A stretch of DNA of 44,556 bases from an uncultured Pelagibacteraceae bacterium (GCA_902559635.1 CACEIY010000008.1:1-44556), one strand, 5' to 3'; shown: positions 8,220 through 17,516, counted from the first letter of the stretch. Notes: generated from the sequence alone by a model not told the origin. Translations and numbers: made by a program.

Positions 8220-8752
8220 GTTTTAAGAAGTAATCTAAAAGGAATTAACATTAATAAAGCTACTATAATCTTAACAGTTAAATCTCCTAATGAAAGCGTA
8301 ACCCAGGGCACTCCAGTTGCATAGAAAGATATTGAAAAAAATAAAAATGTGTCAACTGCTGACCCTATAATTGAAGAGGTAAAAGGTGCTATAAACCAAG
8401 CTTTTTTTCTAAGATTATCAAAAATTTGAACATCTAATAATTGAGCTATTAAAAATGCTGTACCTGAACCAATAGCAATTCTAATTGAAATCAAATCTGC
8501 AAAATTTGTTGAAAATAAAAGAGTAAAACTAATGCCTATTGCAAATCCAATATAAACAATCTTTCTTGCAATCTCTTTGCCATAAGATCTATTAGCAAGA
8601 TCAGTAATTAAAAAAGCAATTGGGTAACTAAATGCTCCATATGTTAATATTTCTTCTAATCCATAATAATTAATTGGAAACTGAACCAGATAATTAGAAG
8701 CTAACACTACAACTCCCATTATTAATGAGAGTAATACAAATAATTTATTCAT
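8204..8752 (-). CDS. yhhQ: YhhQ/VUT-family queuosine-precursor transporter
   Basis: This is a membrane protein of 182 residues with about six hydrophobic helices. The family signatures are AFSYPIAFLITDLANRSYGKE (about residues 39-59), typical of the VUT superfamily, and QLLDVQIFDNLR further on. Family members import queuine or preQ0/preQ1 for queuosine in tRNA wobble positions; earlier annotations call them integral membrane protein or vitamin uptake transporter. It is translationally coupled to rpmB, whose TAA overlaps its ATG by one base. Which precursor it takes cannot be read from the sequence. Confidence 0.85.
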   Translation of the reverse strand: MNKLFVLLSLIMGVVVLASNYLVQFPINYYGLEEILTYGAFSYPIAFLITDLANRSYGKEIARKIVYIGFAIGISFTLLFSTNFADLISIRIAIGSGTAFLIAQLLDVQIFDNLRKKAWFIAPFTSSIIGSAVDTFLFFSISFYATGVPWVTLSLGDLTVKIIVALLMLIPFRLLLKTFKPV

Positions 8753-9066
8753 TAAGCACTTTTAGATTGGACTATTTTTTTTTGAAATGGTGATTTAATT
8801 AGTATGTTCTTTTTTAATTTTTTTAATCTTGGAGATAAGTTTTTATTTTTAACAGTCTTCAAAAATTCATCGAAACTACCTTTTTTATCAACAGATCTTA
8901 CTCCAGCATTGCTAACTGTTAACTTTAAACTTTTTTTTAAAAGTTCACTTGTAAATTTTACTTTTTTTAAATTTGGTAAAAATCTTCTTTTCGTCTTATT
9001 GTTAGCATGACTAACATTATGACCTTTCATTGGATTTTTTCCCGTAAGTTCACATTTTTTTGTCAT
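8752..9066 (-). CDS. rpmB: 50S ribosomal protein L28
   Basis: L28 is a small basic ribosomal protein of the large subunit. The first residues, [27 protein letters not shown], are the L28 signature, and the 104-residue length, with a Lys-rich C-terminal tail, is normal for alphaproteobacteria. It lies between pyrD and yhhQ and has its own strong promoter overlapping the 3' end of pyrD (9079-9107). Confidence 0.96.
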   Translation of the reverse strand: MTKKCELTGKNPMKGHNVSHANNKTKRRFLPNLKKVKFTSELLKKSLKLTVSNAGVRSVDKKGSFDEFLKTVKNKNLSPRLKKLKKNILIKSPFQKKIVQSKSA

Positions 9067-9077
9067 AATAACTCAGA

Positions 9078-10172
9078 CTATATAAAGTGAGATACTGATC
9101 GCGTCAAGTTTATAAGATTTAAGTTATCCTTTTTTTTTCCTATTATTTCGGTAAAATTCTTAACACCATCTTTTAATAATAATTCTCTAAGCTCTTTTTT
9201 AATCATGTTAACTACATTTGGTCCTCTAAAGACCATTCCAGTGTAAAGTTGTATATAATTTGCTCCAGCTAAAAATTTTTCGTATGCGCTTTTTCCTGAA
9301 TTTACTCCACCTACTCCAATTATTTTTATTCTTCCATTAAGAATTTTATAAAATTTACTTATTAATTTTGTAGATTTTTCTTCAATTGGTTTGCCCGATA
9401 AGCCTCCTTTTTGATGTCTTTGAATATTTTCCAAACCTTGTCTATTTGAGTCAGATGTATTAGAAATAATGATTAATTCAATATTATTATTTAAAAGAAC
9501 TTCAGATATCTTATTTATTTCTTGATCATCTATATCCGGTGAAATCTTAACCGCTATTGGAATTTTTGAACCTAAAATTTTTTTTTCTTTATCGATTGTC
9601 TCTAGCAATTTATTTAATTTTGTGTGTTCATGAAAATTTCTTAAATCTTGTGTGTTTGGAGAAGAAATATTTATTGTAATGTAATCGGCTAACTCATGAA
9701 AAGTTTTTAAACATACGACATAATCTCTAAGTCTATCGTCTGTATCTTTATTTGGTCCTATATTAATTCCAAGTAAACCAATTGACTTATTTGATCTAAT
9801 TCGATCAGCAACATTCTTAGCACCTAAATTATTAAAGCCAAGCCTGTTAATTAAAGCCTCATCTTCAACCAATCTAAAAACTCTAGGTTTTGGATTTCCA
9901 TATTGTTTTAAAGGAGTAATTGTACCAACTTCAACAAAACCAAATCCTAATTTATATAATGAATTATAGACTTCAGCGTTTTTATCAAATCCTGCAGCCA
10001 TCCCAATAGGATTTTCTATATCTTTATTAAATATCTTAGTTTTAAATAAAGGATCATCTTTATTTTCATCTATAATATTTGGAACAAAGTTAAATTTTAG
10101 TGATTTAATTGCTAAATTATGTGCTGTTTCAGGATCTAATTTAAAAATTAAAGATCTTAAATTTGAAAACAT
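9078..10172 (-). CDS. pyrD: dihydroorotate dehydrogenase (quinone), class 2
   Basis: PyrD oxidises dihydroorotate to orotate in pyrimidine synthesis and passes electrons to the quinone pool at the inner membrane. The N-terminal helix (about residues 1-35, with LDPETAHNLAIKSLK) is the membrane-associating extension that marks class 2 enzymes. GMAAGFDKNAEVYNSLYKLGFGFVEVGTITP is the FMN/substrate region, NISSPNTQDLR holds the catalytic Ser, and IISNTSDSNRQGL and GVGGVNSGKSAYE bind FMN and phosphate. The length of 364 residues is slightly above usual. The ATG overlaps the lysS stop by one base, so the two are probably cotranscribed. Confidence 0.95.
   Translation of the reverse strand: MFSNLRSLIFKLDPETAHNLAIKSLKFNFVPNIIDENKDDPLFKTKIFNKDIENPIGMAAGFDKNAEVYNSLYKLGFGFVEVGTITPLKQYGNPKPRVFRLVEDEALINRLGFNNLGAKNVADRIRSNKSIGLLGINIGPNKDTDDRLRDYVVCLKTFHELADYITINISSPNTQDLRNFHEHTKLNKLLETIDKEKKILGSKIPIAVKISPDIDDQEINKISEVLLNNNIELIIISNTSDSNRQGLENIQRHQKGGLSGKPIEEKSTKLISKFYKILNGRIKIIGVGGVNSGKSAYEKFLAGANYIQLYTGMVFRGPNVVNMIKKELRELLLKDGVKNFTEIIGKKKDNLNLINLTRSVSHFI
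9079..9107 (-). promoter_or_regulatory. sigma-70-like promoter of rpmB
   Basis: On the minus strand TTGACG (9107-9102) and TATATA (9084-9079) are separated by 17 bases. They lie just upstream of the rpmB ATG at 9066, inside the last codons of pyrD. The -35 differs from consensus at only one position, unusually good for this AT-rich window. It leaves a very short leader. Confidence 0.6.
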
Positions 10173-11734
10173 TATTTAATTTTATTTAATATAAGATCTT
10201 TTGTTTCTTTAACACCAAAAAAACTTATAAAAAAACCGATTCGAGGACCATTTTCATCTCCAAATACAACTTCATAAATTAATCTAAACCATTCTCGAAG
10301 GTTTTCAGAATAACCATTCTCCTTTCCTGTAGAATAAATTAAGGTTTGAATATCTTCAGGAGACATTTCATCATTACACTTCTCTAAAGTTTGGATTAAT
10401 GCTTGTAATGCTTTTTTTTCTTTGTCGTTAGGGATTTTGTACTTTTTTTGAGCCTTTATCACATCATTAAAATATTTTATCGCATAATCAACTAAACTAT
10501 CAAATATCGGATAATTGTTTTCATTTATCTCTGGTTTATATTTTTTTACAAATTTCCATAAAAGATCTTTCGTATCTGCATTACTTGTTTCAACAAGATT
10601 TAAAAGCATAGAAAATGACATAATTATATTCTCTTCAGGTATTTTTCCATTATGAACATGCCAAACTGGATTCATTAATAATTTTAGTTCATCTTGATTT
10701 TTGGACTTTTCAATAAAATCCAAATATTCATCAACAGCCTTAGGGACAATTTCTTTATATAATTTTTTAGCTCTCTTTGGATTTTGATACATGTATAAAG
10801 ATAAACTTTCAGGTGAAGCGTACTTTAACCATTGATCAATGGTGATTCCATTCCCTTTAGATTTTGAAATTTTTTCACCTTTCTCATCTAAAAATAATTC
10901 ATATGCAAACCCTGAAGGATTAGTTTTTCCAATTAATTTTATAATTTTGTTAGATAAAATTGCACTTTCAATAAGATCTTTACCGTACATTTCAAAATCT
11001 ACATCTAATGCATACCAACGCATTGCCCAATCAACTTTCCACTGTAGCTTACAATGTCCATCTAAAATACTTTTTTCCAATTTTTTTCCTTTATTATCAA
11101 AAATTATTTTAGAATTTTTTTTTTCTATCTCAAATATGGGTATTTCCAAAACATGTCCTGTTTCAGGACAGATTGGCAAAAATGGACAATAAGTTTTTTG
11201 CCTTTCTTTACCTAATGTGGGTAAAATAATATTCATTATTCCATCATAATTCTCTAAAATTAATTGTAGTGTTTTGTTAAAAAATCCAGATTTATATAAA
11301 TTAGTTGAGCTTTTAAAAGTATAATTAAAATTAAAACTATTTAAAAAATCTTTTAACATTTCATTATTGTGTTCTCCAAAACTTTGAAATTTTTTAAATG
11401 GATCTGGAACCTGTGTTAAAGGTCTATTTAAATTTTCTTCTAATAATTTTTGGTTTGGTACATTGTCTGGAACTTTTCTCAATCCATCCATATCATCAGA
11501 AAATGTAATAATTTCAGCTGGGAGATCTGTTAATTGTTTTAAAGCATTTACTAACATTGAGGTTCTAGCTACTTCACCAAAAGTTCCTATGTGAGGTAAA
11601 CCACTAGGTCCATATCCTGTTTGAAGTGTAATTTTACCTTTTTTGTCTATAAAAGACTTTCTCTCTCGAAGCATTTTTTTGGCCTCTACAAAAGGCCAAG
11701 CAGTAGTTTTATCTAAATTTTCTCTCTTTATCAT
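10172..11734 (-). CDS. lysS: class I lysyl-tRNA synthetase
   Basis: This enzyme charges tRNA-Lys. The class I fold is shown by the HIGH-type motif LPHIGTFGE near residue 47 and the KMSKS-type motif EKISKSKGNG near residue 290, so it is the archaeal-type LysRS-I rather than the class II LysS of E. coli. Most alphaproteobacteria use this form. The 520-residue length is normal. Conserved stretches TFSDDMDGLRKVPDN and DWAMRWYALDVDFEMYGKD support the call. It is divergent from trkH with an 88-bp spacer that must hold both promoters, though none stands out. Confidence 0.95.
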   Translation of the reverse strand: MIKRENLDKTTAWPFVEAKKMLRERKSFIDKKGKITLQTGYGPSGLPHIGTFGEVARTSMLVNALKQLTDLPAEIITFSDDMDGLRKVPDNVPNQKLLEENLNRPLTQVPDPFKKFQSFGEHNNEMLKDFLNSFNFNYTFKSSTNLYKSGFFNKTLQLILENYDGIMNIILPTLGKERQKTYCPFLPICPETGHVLEIPIFEIEKKNSKIIFDNKGKKLEKSILDGHCKLQWKVDWAMRWYALDVDFEMYGKDLIESAILSNKIIKLIGKTNPSGFAYELFLDEKGEKISKSKGNGITIDQWLKYASPESLSLYMYQNPKRAKKLYKEIVPKAVDEYLDFIEKSKNQDELKLLMNPVWHVHNGKIPEENIIMSFSMLLNLVETSNADTKDLLWKFVKKYKPEINENNYPIFDSLVDYAIKYFNDVIKAQKKYKIPNDKEKKALQALIQTLEKCNDEMSPEDIQTLIYSTGKENGYSENLREWFRLIYEVVFGDENGPRIGFFISFFGVKETKDLILNKIK

Positions 11735-11822
11735 GAATTACCATTACAACTTATTATTATAACGATTTAACCAATTCTTATAGAGTTGAAATTTATTTAC
11801 CATAAAATAATGTCCTTTCAAA

Positions 11823-13262
11823 ATGTCTAATTATAAAACTGTTTTTTTTACACTTGGAATTTTACAAATAATTTTAGGGATATTTATGTTTGTTCCTATA
11901 ATTATTCAATTTTTATATTCAGAAGTTGATTCTTCTTTTTTTGGAGCTTCAATCGTAACAATTATTTTTGGAACTTTGTTTTTTTTATCAAACTTAGATC
12001 ATGATAAAAGGTTAACTTTACAACAAGCATTTTTATTAACTGCCTTATCTTGGTTTAGTATTGCGATATTTGGGTCATTGCCTTTTGTTTTTTCAGATTT
12101 AAATTTTTCTTTCACTAACGCTTTTTTTGAAAGTATGTCCGGGATTACAACCACTGGATCAACTATAATTTCAAATCTTAATGAAATGCCAAAAGGTATT
12201 TTACTATGGAGGGCGATTCTACAATGGTTAGGCGGAATAGGAATTATAATTATGGCAATCACTTTAATGCCCATAATGAATGTTGGAGGAATGCAGTTAT
12301 TTCAAATTTCAAATAATGATTCATCTGAAAAAATTCTACCTAAATCAAAGGAAATTGCTCTTCGTCTTATTTATATTTATTCTTCTTTAACTCTGCTTTG
12401 TTTAATAACCTACAAAATTTTTGGAATGGGTTTTTTTGATAGCTTAACTCACTCAATGACAACAATAGCTACAGGAGGTTTTTCAAACTATAATGAATCT
12501 ATTGGTTTTTTTGACAGTATCTCAATAGAAATATCTTCGATGATATTTATTATCTTGGGAAGTATACCTTTTATAGCCTACATTAAATTTATTAGTGGTA
12601 ATAAAAAAATTTTTATTAAAGACTCTCAAATTAAATTTTTTTTTGGAGTTATAATTTTTAGTATTATTATTTTAACTTTATATTTATTTATAAATAAATC
12701 TGAAGAATTAAGCTTAAGATCAATATTCTTTAATGTTGTATCAATATTAACTGGTACAGGATATGTTAATGCAGAATTTGATGGCTGGGGTAGTTTTGCT
12801 CTTATATTGTTTTTAGGACTTATGTTTATTGGTGGTTGTGCTGGCTCAACCACTTGTGGAGTTAAAATATTTAGAATACAAATTCTTTATTCATTCGTAT
12901 CTAATCAATTAAAAAAAATAATCTATCCAAAAGGTGTCTTTGTTTTAAAATATGATCAAAATCCAATTGATAATAAATTTGTCGCATCAATTATTTCTTT
13001 TATCTATATGTATTTAGTAATATTTTTTAGTCTTACAGCACTTTTATCTTTAACTGGTTTAGATTTTATCACCTCAATTTCTGGTGCTGCTACATCAATT
13101 TCTAACGTTGGGCCTGGTTTAGGATCAATAATTGGGCCAAATGGAAATTTTTCAACTTTGCCAGATATTTCTAAATGGATTTTAAGTTTTGGAATGATTT
13201 TGGGTAGACTTGAATTATTTGCAATACTAGTCTTGTTCTTACCTTCTTTTTGGAGAAATTAA
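11823..13262 (+). CDS. trkH: TrkH-family potassium uptake channel subunit
   Basis: This inner-membrane protein of 479 residues has many hydrophobic helices arranged as four channel-like repeats. The selectivity-filter segments are visible in order: SGITTTGST, MTTIATGGFSN, ILTGTGYVN and SISNVGPGLGS. TrkH passes K+ (sometimes Na+) and normally works with the NAD-binding peripheral protein TrkA, which is not in this window. It appears to head an operon with the ampG-like gene, whose ATG begins two bases after the trkH stop. The start ATG at 11823 leads directly into the first membrane helix. Confidence 0.93.
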   Translation: MSNYKTVFFTLGILQIILGIFMFVPIIIQFLYSEVDSSFFGASIVTIIFGTLFFLSNLDHDKRLTLQQAFLLTALSWFSIAIFGSLPFVFSDLNFSFTNAFFESMSGITTTGSTIISNLNEMPKGILLWRAILQWLGGIGIIIMAITLMPIMNVGGMQLFQISNNDSSEKILPKSKEIALRLIYIYSSLTLLCLITYKIFGMGFFDSLTHSMTTIATGGFSNYNESIGFFDSISIEISSMIFIILGSIPFIAYIKFISGNKKIFIKDSQIKFFFGVIIFSIIILTLYLFINKSEELSLRSIFFNVVSILTGTGYVNAEFDGWGSFALILFLGLMFIGGCAGSTTCGVKIFRIQILYSFVSNQLKKIIYPKGVFVLKYDQNPIDNKFVASIISFIYMYLVIFFSLTALLSLTGLDFITSISGAATSISNVGPGLGSIIGPNGNFSTLPDISKWILSFGMILGRLELFAILVLFLPSFWRN

Positions 13263-13264
13263 AT

Positions 13265-14641
13265 ATGCTTGAAATTAAAAAACAATCATTTTCTCAAACT
13301 TTCTCAATTTATTTAGATAAAAGAATGTTAAAAATTTTATTATTAGGATCAATCTCAGGATTTCCTTGGGTATTAATTGGTAGTAGTCTTAGTTTGTGGC
13401 TTAAAGAGGATGGACTTAGTAGATCTACTGTTGGATGGGCTGGATTAATTTTTTTAGTTTATGCATTTAATTATCTATGGGCACCTTTAGTTGACAGGAT
13501 ACAAATTCCTTTTTTAACAAAAAAGGTGGGACATAGAAGAGGTTGGATTATTTTAATGCAACTGTTAATTTTAATTTCACTTTTTTTATGGAGTATCATT
13601 GATCCATCTGAAAATTTAGCTTTAGTAATTACAGTTGGATTGCTAATAGCTATAGCATCAGCAACTCAAGATATCACTGTAGATGCTTTAAGAATTGAAC
13701 AAATTGGAGAACACGAGGGAAAATCAATGGCTGCTGGTGCCGCTATGGCTGTTGTAGGTTGGTGGAGTGGATATAAGCTTGGAGGAGTATTATCCTTATT
13801 CGCTGCTGAATATTTACAACAAGCAGGGTTTGAAAATTACTGGCAACTAACTTTTTTAATTTTAGGCATACTCATTATTCTAATGAATATAGGACTTATG
13901 TTTGTCGATGAAGTTGGGTCCTTAGAAAGACAAGATAAGCAAAAAGAATTTGATAAATTAATTTCAAGAAAATTTGAAAAAGAAAACTTATTTACTAAAT
14001 TTATAACATGGATAGGTGGTACTATTGGGGGACCAATTGTAAGTTTTTTTAAAAAAAATGGTTTTTCTATTGCAATAGGTATTTTAAGTTTTGTTTTTTT
14101 ATTCAAAGTTGGTGAAGCTTTTCTGGGTCGTATGTCAATAATCTTTTACAAAGAAATAGGTTTTAGCAAAACAGATATTGCTATTTATTCCAAAACTTTA
14201 GGCTGGATTACAACAGTAATTTTTACACTCTTGGGTGGACTTTTTGTAATTAGATCTGGTGTTTTAAAAGCAATGTTTTTAGCAGGAATTATTATGGCCA
14301 CTACTAACCTTTTATTTAGTGTATTGGCTTGGAGTGGTAAATCTGAACTTCTATTCGCTATTGCCGTAATTTTTGATGATATTGCTGCTGCTTTTGCTAC
14401 GGTAGCATTTGTTGCTTTTATATCATTACTAGTTGATAGAGCTTATACTGCTACTCAATATGCTCTTTTGGCATCGATTGGCACTGCAGGAAGAACTACT
14501 TTAGCATCCTCATCAGGTGCTCTTGTGGATTGGTTAAATGGAGATTGGGGAACTTTTTTTGTTTTAACGGCTCTTATGGTAATTCCATCTCTTATCATTC
14601 TATGGACCATGAAAGACAAAATAAAATTAAGTGAAAAATAA
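13265..14641 (+). CDS. ampG: AmpG-like MFS permease (muropeptide transporter family)
   Basis: This is a 12-helix major facilitator permease of 458 residues. Features of the AmpG family are the opening GSISGFPWVLIGSSLSLWL, the first-loop segment YAFNYLWAPLVDR, and the ATQDITVDALRIE segment near residue 145. AmpG proteins import anhydro-muropeptides for cell-wall recycling; related family members carry acetyl-CoA or unknown substrates. I chose ATG 13265, preceded by GGAGAAA, over the in-frame TTG at 13250, which overlaps trkH. It lies between trkH and a cytosolic NlpC/P60 peptidase, which supports a role in murein-peptide uptake. Confidence 0.82.
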   Translation: MLEIKKQSFSQTFSIYLDKRMLKILLLGSISGFPWVLIGSSLSLWLKEDGLSRSTVGWAGLIFLVYAFNYLWAPLVDRIQIPFLTKKVGHRRGWIILMQLLILISLFLWSIIDPSENLALVITVGLLIAIASATQDITVDALRIEQIGEHEGKSMAAGAAMAVVGWWSGYKLGGVLSLFAAEYLQQAGFENYWQLTFLILGILIILMNIGLMFVDEVGSLERQDKQKEFDKLISRKFEKENLFTKFITWIGGTIGGPIVSFFKKNGFSIAIGILSFVFLFKVGEAFLGRMSIIFYKEIGFSKTDIAIYSKTLGWITTVIFTLLGGLFVIRSGVLKAMFLAGIIMATTNLLFSVLAWSGKSELLFAIAVIFDDIAAAFATVAFVAFISLLVDRAYTATQYALLASIGTAGRTTLASSSGALVDWLNGDWGTFFVLTALMVIPSLIILWTMKDKIKLSEK

Positions 14642-15383
14642 TTTTTTAAATTCACCTTTAGAAAATATAAATACAAAGCCTTCAGTAAATTCAGAAGTTG
14701 CTTCTCAGATATTATATGGAGAAAAATTCAAAATTTTATCTAAAAAAAAAAACTGGGTTAAAATAAAAACAAACTTTGATAATTATACTGGTTTTATTAA
14801 AAAAAATAAATTTAACTTAAATTTTAAACCTACAAATAAAATTTATAGACTTAAAGCTAGAATTTTTAAAAAATTAGATAATAAATTTTTACCAACTAAA
14901 GATTTTTTATATTTTGCAACAGGTATAGCTACCAAAAGTCAAAATAAAAATTTTATTGAATTTGAAAAAAATAAATGGATTAAAAAAAATGATACAAAAA
15001 AGATTAATCATTATGAAAAAGACTTTAATAAGATTTTTAAATTGTTTTTAGGCAGCAAATATTTATGGGGAGGAAAAACTACTAAAGGTATAGATTGTTC
15101 AGCCTTAATTCAAATTTATTTTTATTATAATAGAATATTTTTTCCAAGAGACTCCAAAGACCAAATAAAATTTTGTAAAAAAAAATTAAATAGTAAATTA
15201 TCTAAAGGTGATATTATTTTTTGGAGAGGTCATGTGGGAGTTTGCATAGACCAAAAAAAATTCATTCATGCATATGGTCCAAAAAAAAAGGTGCTAATTA
15301 TGCCTACTAAATTCACAATTAGAATTATTAAAGAAACTGCAAAATTAACTGTAAAAAAAATTAGTAATATTAAAAGTTATTAA
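14631..15383 (+). CDS. NlpC/P60 (C40) family peptidase with N-terminal SH3-like region
   Basis: This predicted cytosolic peptidase has 250 residues. The C-terminal NlpC/P60 domain (about 135-240) has its catalytic Cys in GIDCSALIQ, the catalytic His in GHVGVCI and a third polar residue, His, in FIHAYGP. The N-terminal part has two bacterial-SH3-like stretches (NWVKIKTNFDNYTGFI and NKWIKKN). There is no signal peptide, so it probably acts inside the cell, like YkfC-type gamma-D-glutamyl-diamino acid endopeptidases that digest imported muropeptides. It starts at GTG 14631, overlapping the ampG-like gene by 11 bp, so translation is coupled. It overlaps tyrC, on the other strand, by 4 bp. The protein is very Lys-rich. 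Confidence 0.85.
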   Translation: MKNNFLNSPLENINTKPSVNSEVASQILYGEKFKILSKKKNWVKIKTNFDNYTGFIKKNKFNLNFKPTNKIYRLKARIFKKLDNKFLPTKDFLYFATGIATKSQNKNFIEFEKNKWIKKNDTKKINHYEKDFNKIFKLFLGSKYLWGGKTTKGIDCSALIQIYFYYNRIFFPRDSKDQIKFCKKKLNSKLSKGDIIFWRGHVGVCIDQKKFIHAYGPKKKVLIMPTKFTIRIIKETAKLTVKKISNIKSY

Positions 15384-16276
15384 TCTCTTCCAAAATCTGG
15401 TTTATCAATATCTTGTTTAAGTTTAATGATTTTAGATCTGACTTTTTTTGTTTGAATCAATTTTTTAAGAATCAACTTATTATTTTTAGAATTAATATCT
15501 TTTTTAAAAGCATTTAAACTTTTAACGAATAAATCGATTGCTTTTGATACGTTATTTTTATTATTAAAAAAAATATCTCTCCACATTATTTCATTAGAGG
15601 CTGCTATCCTTGAAAAATCTCTTAATCCTCCTGCACTATATTTTATTAAGTCATATTTTTGCTTTTTCTCAAAATCTTGTGCTGTTTTTACTAAGTTATA
15701 AGCAATTAAATGGGGCAAATGACTAGTAATCGAAAAAATTTTATCGTGTTTTTCTGGACTCATAATAACTGTTTTTGATCCCATTTTTTTCCAAAAAGTT
15801 GCTAAGATCTTTAAATGTTTTGTGCTGGTTTTTTTTGATTTAATTAAAACACACCATTTATTTTCAAAAAGGTTGTGTTTCCCATGTTCAGGACCGCTGA
15901 CTTCAGAACCAGCAATTGGATGACTTGAAGTCCAAAAAATATTCCTTTTTAAATTCTTTTTAATTATTTCTTCAGATTTTAATTTTGCTGAACCAATATC
16001 AGTAAAAACATGTTTTGTAGTCAGAAAGTTATTTAGTTTAAGAATAATTTTTTTATATTCACTCATTGGAGTGCATAATATAATAAAATGTGACTGGGCT
16101 ACTGCATCTTGAGGTTCCTTTACTATAGTTCCAGGTAATTTTAATCTTTTAATTTTTGCTAAATTTTTTTTCGATTTATCGTATATAAAAATTTTTTTTG
16201 CTAATTTTTTTTTTACGATTCTTCTTAATAAAGAAGAGCCCAATAATCCACAGCCAATAATTAATACATTTTTCAT
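15380..16276 (-). CDS. tyrC: prephenate/arogenate dehydrogenase
   Basis: TyrC/TyrA enzymes oxidatively decarboxylate prephenate or arogenate in tyrosine synthesis. The N-terminal Rossmann fold starts with VLIIGCGLLGSSL. FIILCTPMSEY, TDIGSAK and the catalytic SSHPIAGSEVSGPEH follow, with a helical C-terminal dimer domain carrying ITSHLPHLIAYNL and SAGGLRDFSRIAAS. The 298-residue length is normal for the alphaproteobacterial form, which lacks a chorismate mutase domain. Its ATG overlaps the stop of the upstream aminotransferase (ATGA), so the two form an aromatic amino acid unit, divergent from metX as in many alphaproteobacteria. Confidence 0.93.
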   Translation of the reverse strand: MKNVLIIGCGLLGSSLLRRIVKKKLAKKIFIYDKSKKNLAKIKRLKLPGTIVKEPQDAVAQSHFIILCTPMSEYKKIILKLNNFLTTKHVFTDIGSAKLKSEEIIKKNLKRNIFWTSSHPIAGSEVSGPEHGKHNLFENKWCVLIKSKKTSTKHLKILATFWKKMGSKTVIMSPEKHDKIFSITSHLPHLIAYNLVKTAQDFEKKQKYDLIKYSAGGLRDFSRIAASNEIMWRDIFFNNKNNVSKAIDLFVKSLNAFKKDINSKNNKLILKKLIQTKKVRSKIIKLKQDIDKPDFGRD

Positions 16277-17359
16277 TTATTAAATATACTTTTTACTACA
16301 CGAATAAATTTTAAACTATCAGTTCTTGAACCAATTGTTAATCTCAACCTATTTTTTATGTTATAACCATTCTCAGTTAATCTTAAAATAATTCCTTTTG
16401 TTTTAAGTTTTTTATAAAAGTGCTTTGCTTTAAATTTACATTTAGTAAAATCTAACAATAAAAAATTAGCAGAAACATCATTTGAGCTAATATTATAATT
16501 GTTTAAAAAGTTTTTTAATTTTGCTGCATAATAAATATTGTGTTTAATTGAACGTGATATAAATTTTTTATCTTTAAGAGATTCTATTGCAGCTTTTTGT
16601 GCAACCTCATTAACATTAAATGGTGGCTTAATTATATTTAAACCTTCAATTATTTTCTTTGGTCCATAACCCCATCCAATCCTCAAAGAGGATAGCCCAT
16701 AAATTTTTGAAAATGTTCTTAAAATAAAAACGTTTTGTCTATTCTTAAATAAATTTAAGCCAGACTTATAATCTGAATTTATCATATATTCTGAATAAGC
16801 ATCATCTACCACAAGCAATATATTTTTTCTCAGTTTTTTTCTTAACTCAATAAGTTCAAATTTACTCAAGTAAGTTCCTGTTGGATTATTAGGATTAGCC
16901 AAAAAGACTATTTTTGTTTTTTTTTGTTACTTTCTTCAATATTTCCAAAATTGATACTTTGAAATTTTTTTCTTTAGCATAAACCACATTTGCACCAACT
17001 ATTTCTGAATAAATTCTGTACATTAAAAAACTAAATTTAGGAACTATTACTTCGTCCTTAGATTTGAGAAACAACTGACACAACATTTGAATAATTTCAT
17101 CTGACCCTGCACCACAAATAATTTTATTTTTGTCACATTTAAACTTTTTAGATATTTGATTTCTTAATTCTTTTGATTTGCCATCAGGATATCTAAAAAA
17201 ATTTATATTTTTATTTGTAATAACTCTTTTAACTCTTGGACTTACTCCTAACGCAGACTCATTAGCTGAAAGTTTTGTGATTTTTTTTATTTTTTTAATA
17301 CTTGATTTGCCTGGTTTGTAGGCTTCTATATTAAATTTTTTAAATCTTAGAGTAGTCAT
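16273..17359 (-). pseudogene. hisC: HisC-type (histidinol-phosphate/aromatic) aminotransferase, interrupted by a +1 frameshift
   Basis: Two adjacent frames together make one fold-I aminotransferase of about 361 residues. The first (17359 down to 16895) carries KLSANESALGVSPRVKR, FFRYPDGKSKELR and CGAGSDEII. The second holds NPNNPTGTYLS, VVDDAYSEYM, the PLP-Lys motif RTFSKIYGLSSLRIGWGYGP and the C-terminal RLTIGSR. The break falls in a run of nine A on the coding strand (plus-strand 16917-16925). With eight A the frame runs on through VTKKTKIVFLANPNNPTG; as read it stops after KNKNSLFG. All catalytic residues are otherwise intact. Next to tyrC the enzyme probably transaminates aromatic or histidinol-phosphate substrates. 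A sequencing error, recent decay or slippage are all possible. Confidence 0.9.
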
Positions 17360-17431
17360 GTTTAAAATTTTATGCTCTTTATAAATAAAATAACAATTAT
17401 TTATATAGTATTAGTGAAAATATTTTAAAAA

Positions 17432-17460
17432 TTGACATACTAAATAACTTCTTGTACATA
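17432..17460 (+). promoter_or_regulatory. sigma-70-like promoter of the metX riboswitch transcript
   Basis: A perfect TTGACA (17432-17437) is followed after 17 bases by TACATA (17455-17460); an alternative -10, CATAAT at 17457-17462, would have a 19-base spacer. Transcription would begin at about 17467, at the first stem of the SAM-II aptamer, so the RNA leader is essentially the riboswitch plus a short ribosome-binding segment. Confidence 0.65.
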
Positions 17461-17464
17461 ATTT

Positions 17465-17516
17465 ATGCGCTGATTTATCTGAATTGCGAGCGCTCTAAAA
17501 AAACCGCTAAAAAAGT
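17465..17516 (+). promoter_or_regulatory. SAM-II riboswitch
   Basis: The sequence has the SAM-II (metA motif) layout: GCGCTGATTTA at 17467-17477, then ATTGCGAGCGCT at 17483-17494, which closes the first stem (GCGCT upstream, AGCGC downstream), then an A-rich stretch and CCGCTAAAAAAG at 17504-17515, the conserved pseudoknot and ligand-pocket strand. This compact H-type pseudoknot binds S-adenosylmethionine and represses translation of methionine-synthesis genes. It lies 34 bp upstream of metX, the usual target in alphaproteobacteria and in marine SAR11-type sequences. Confidence 0.9.
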
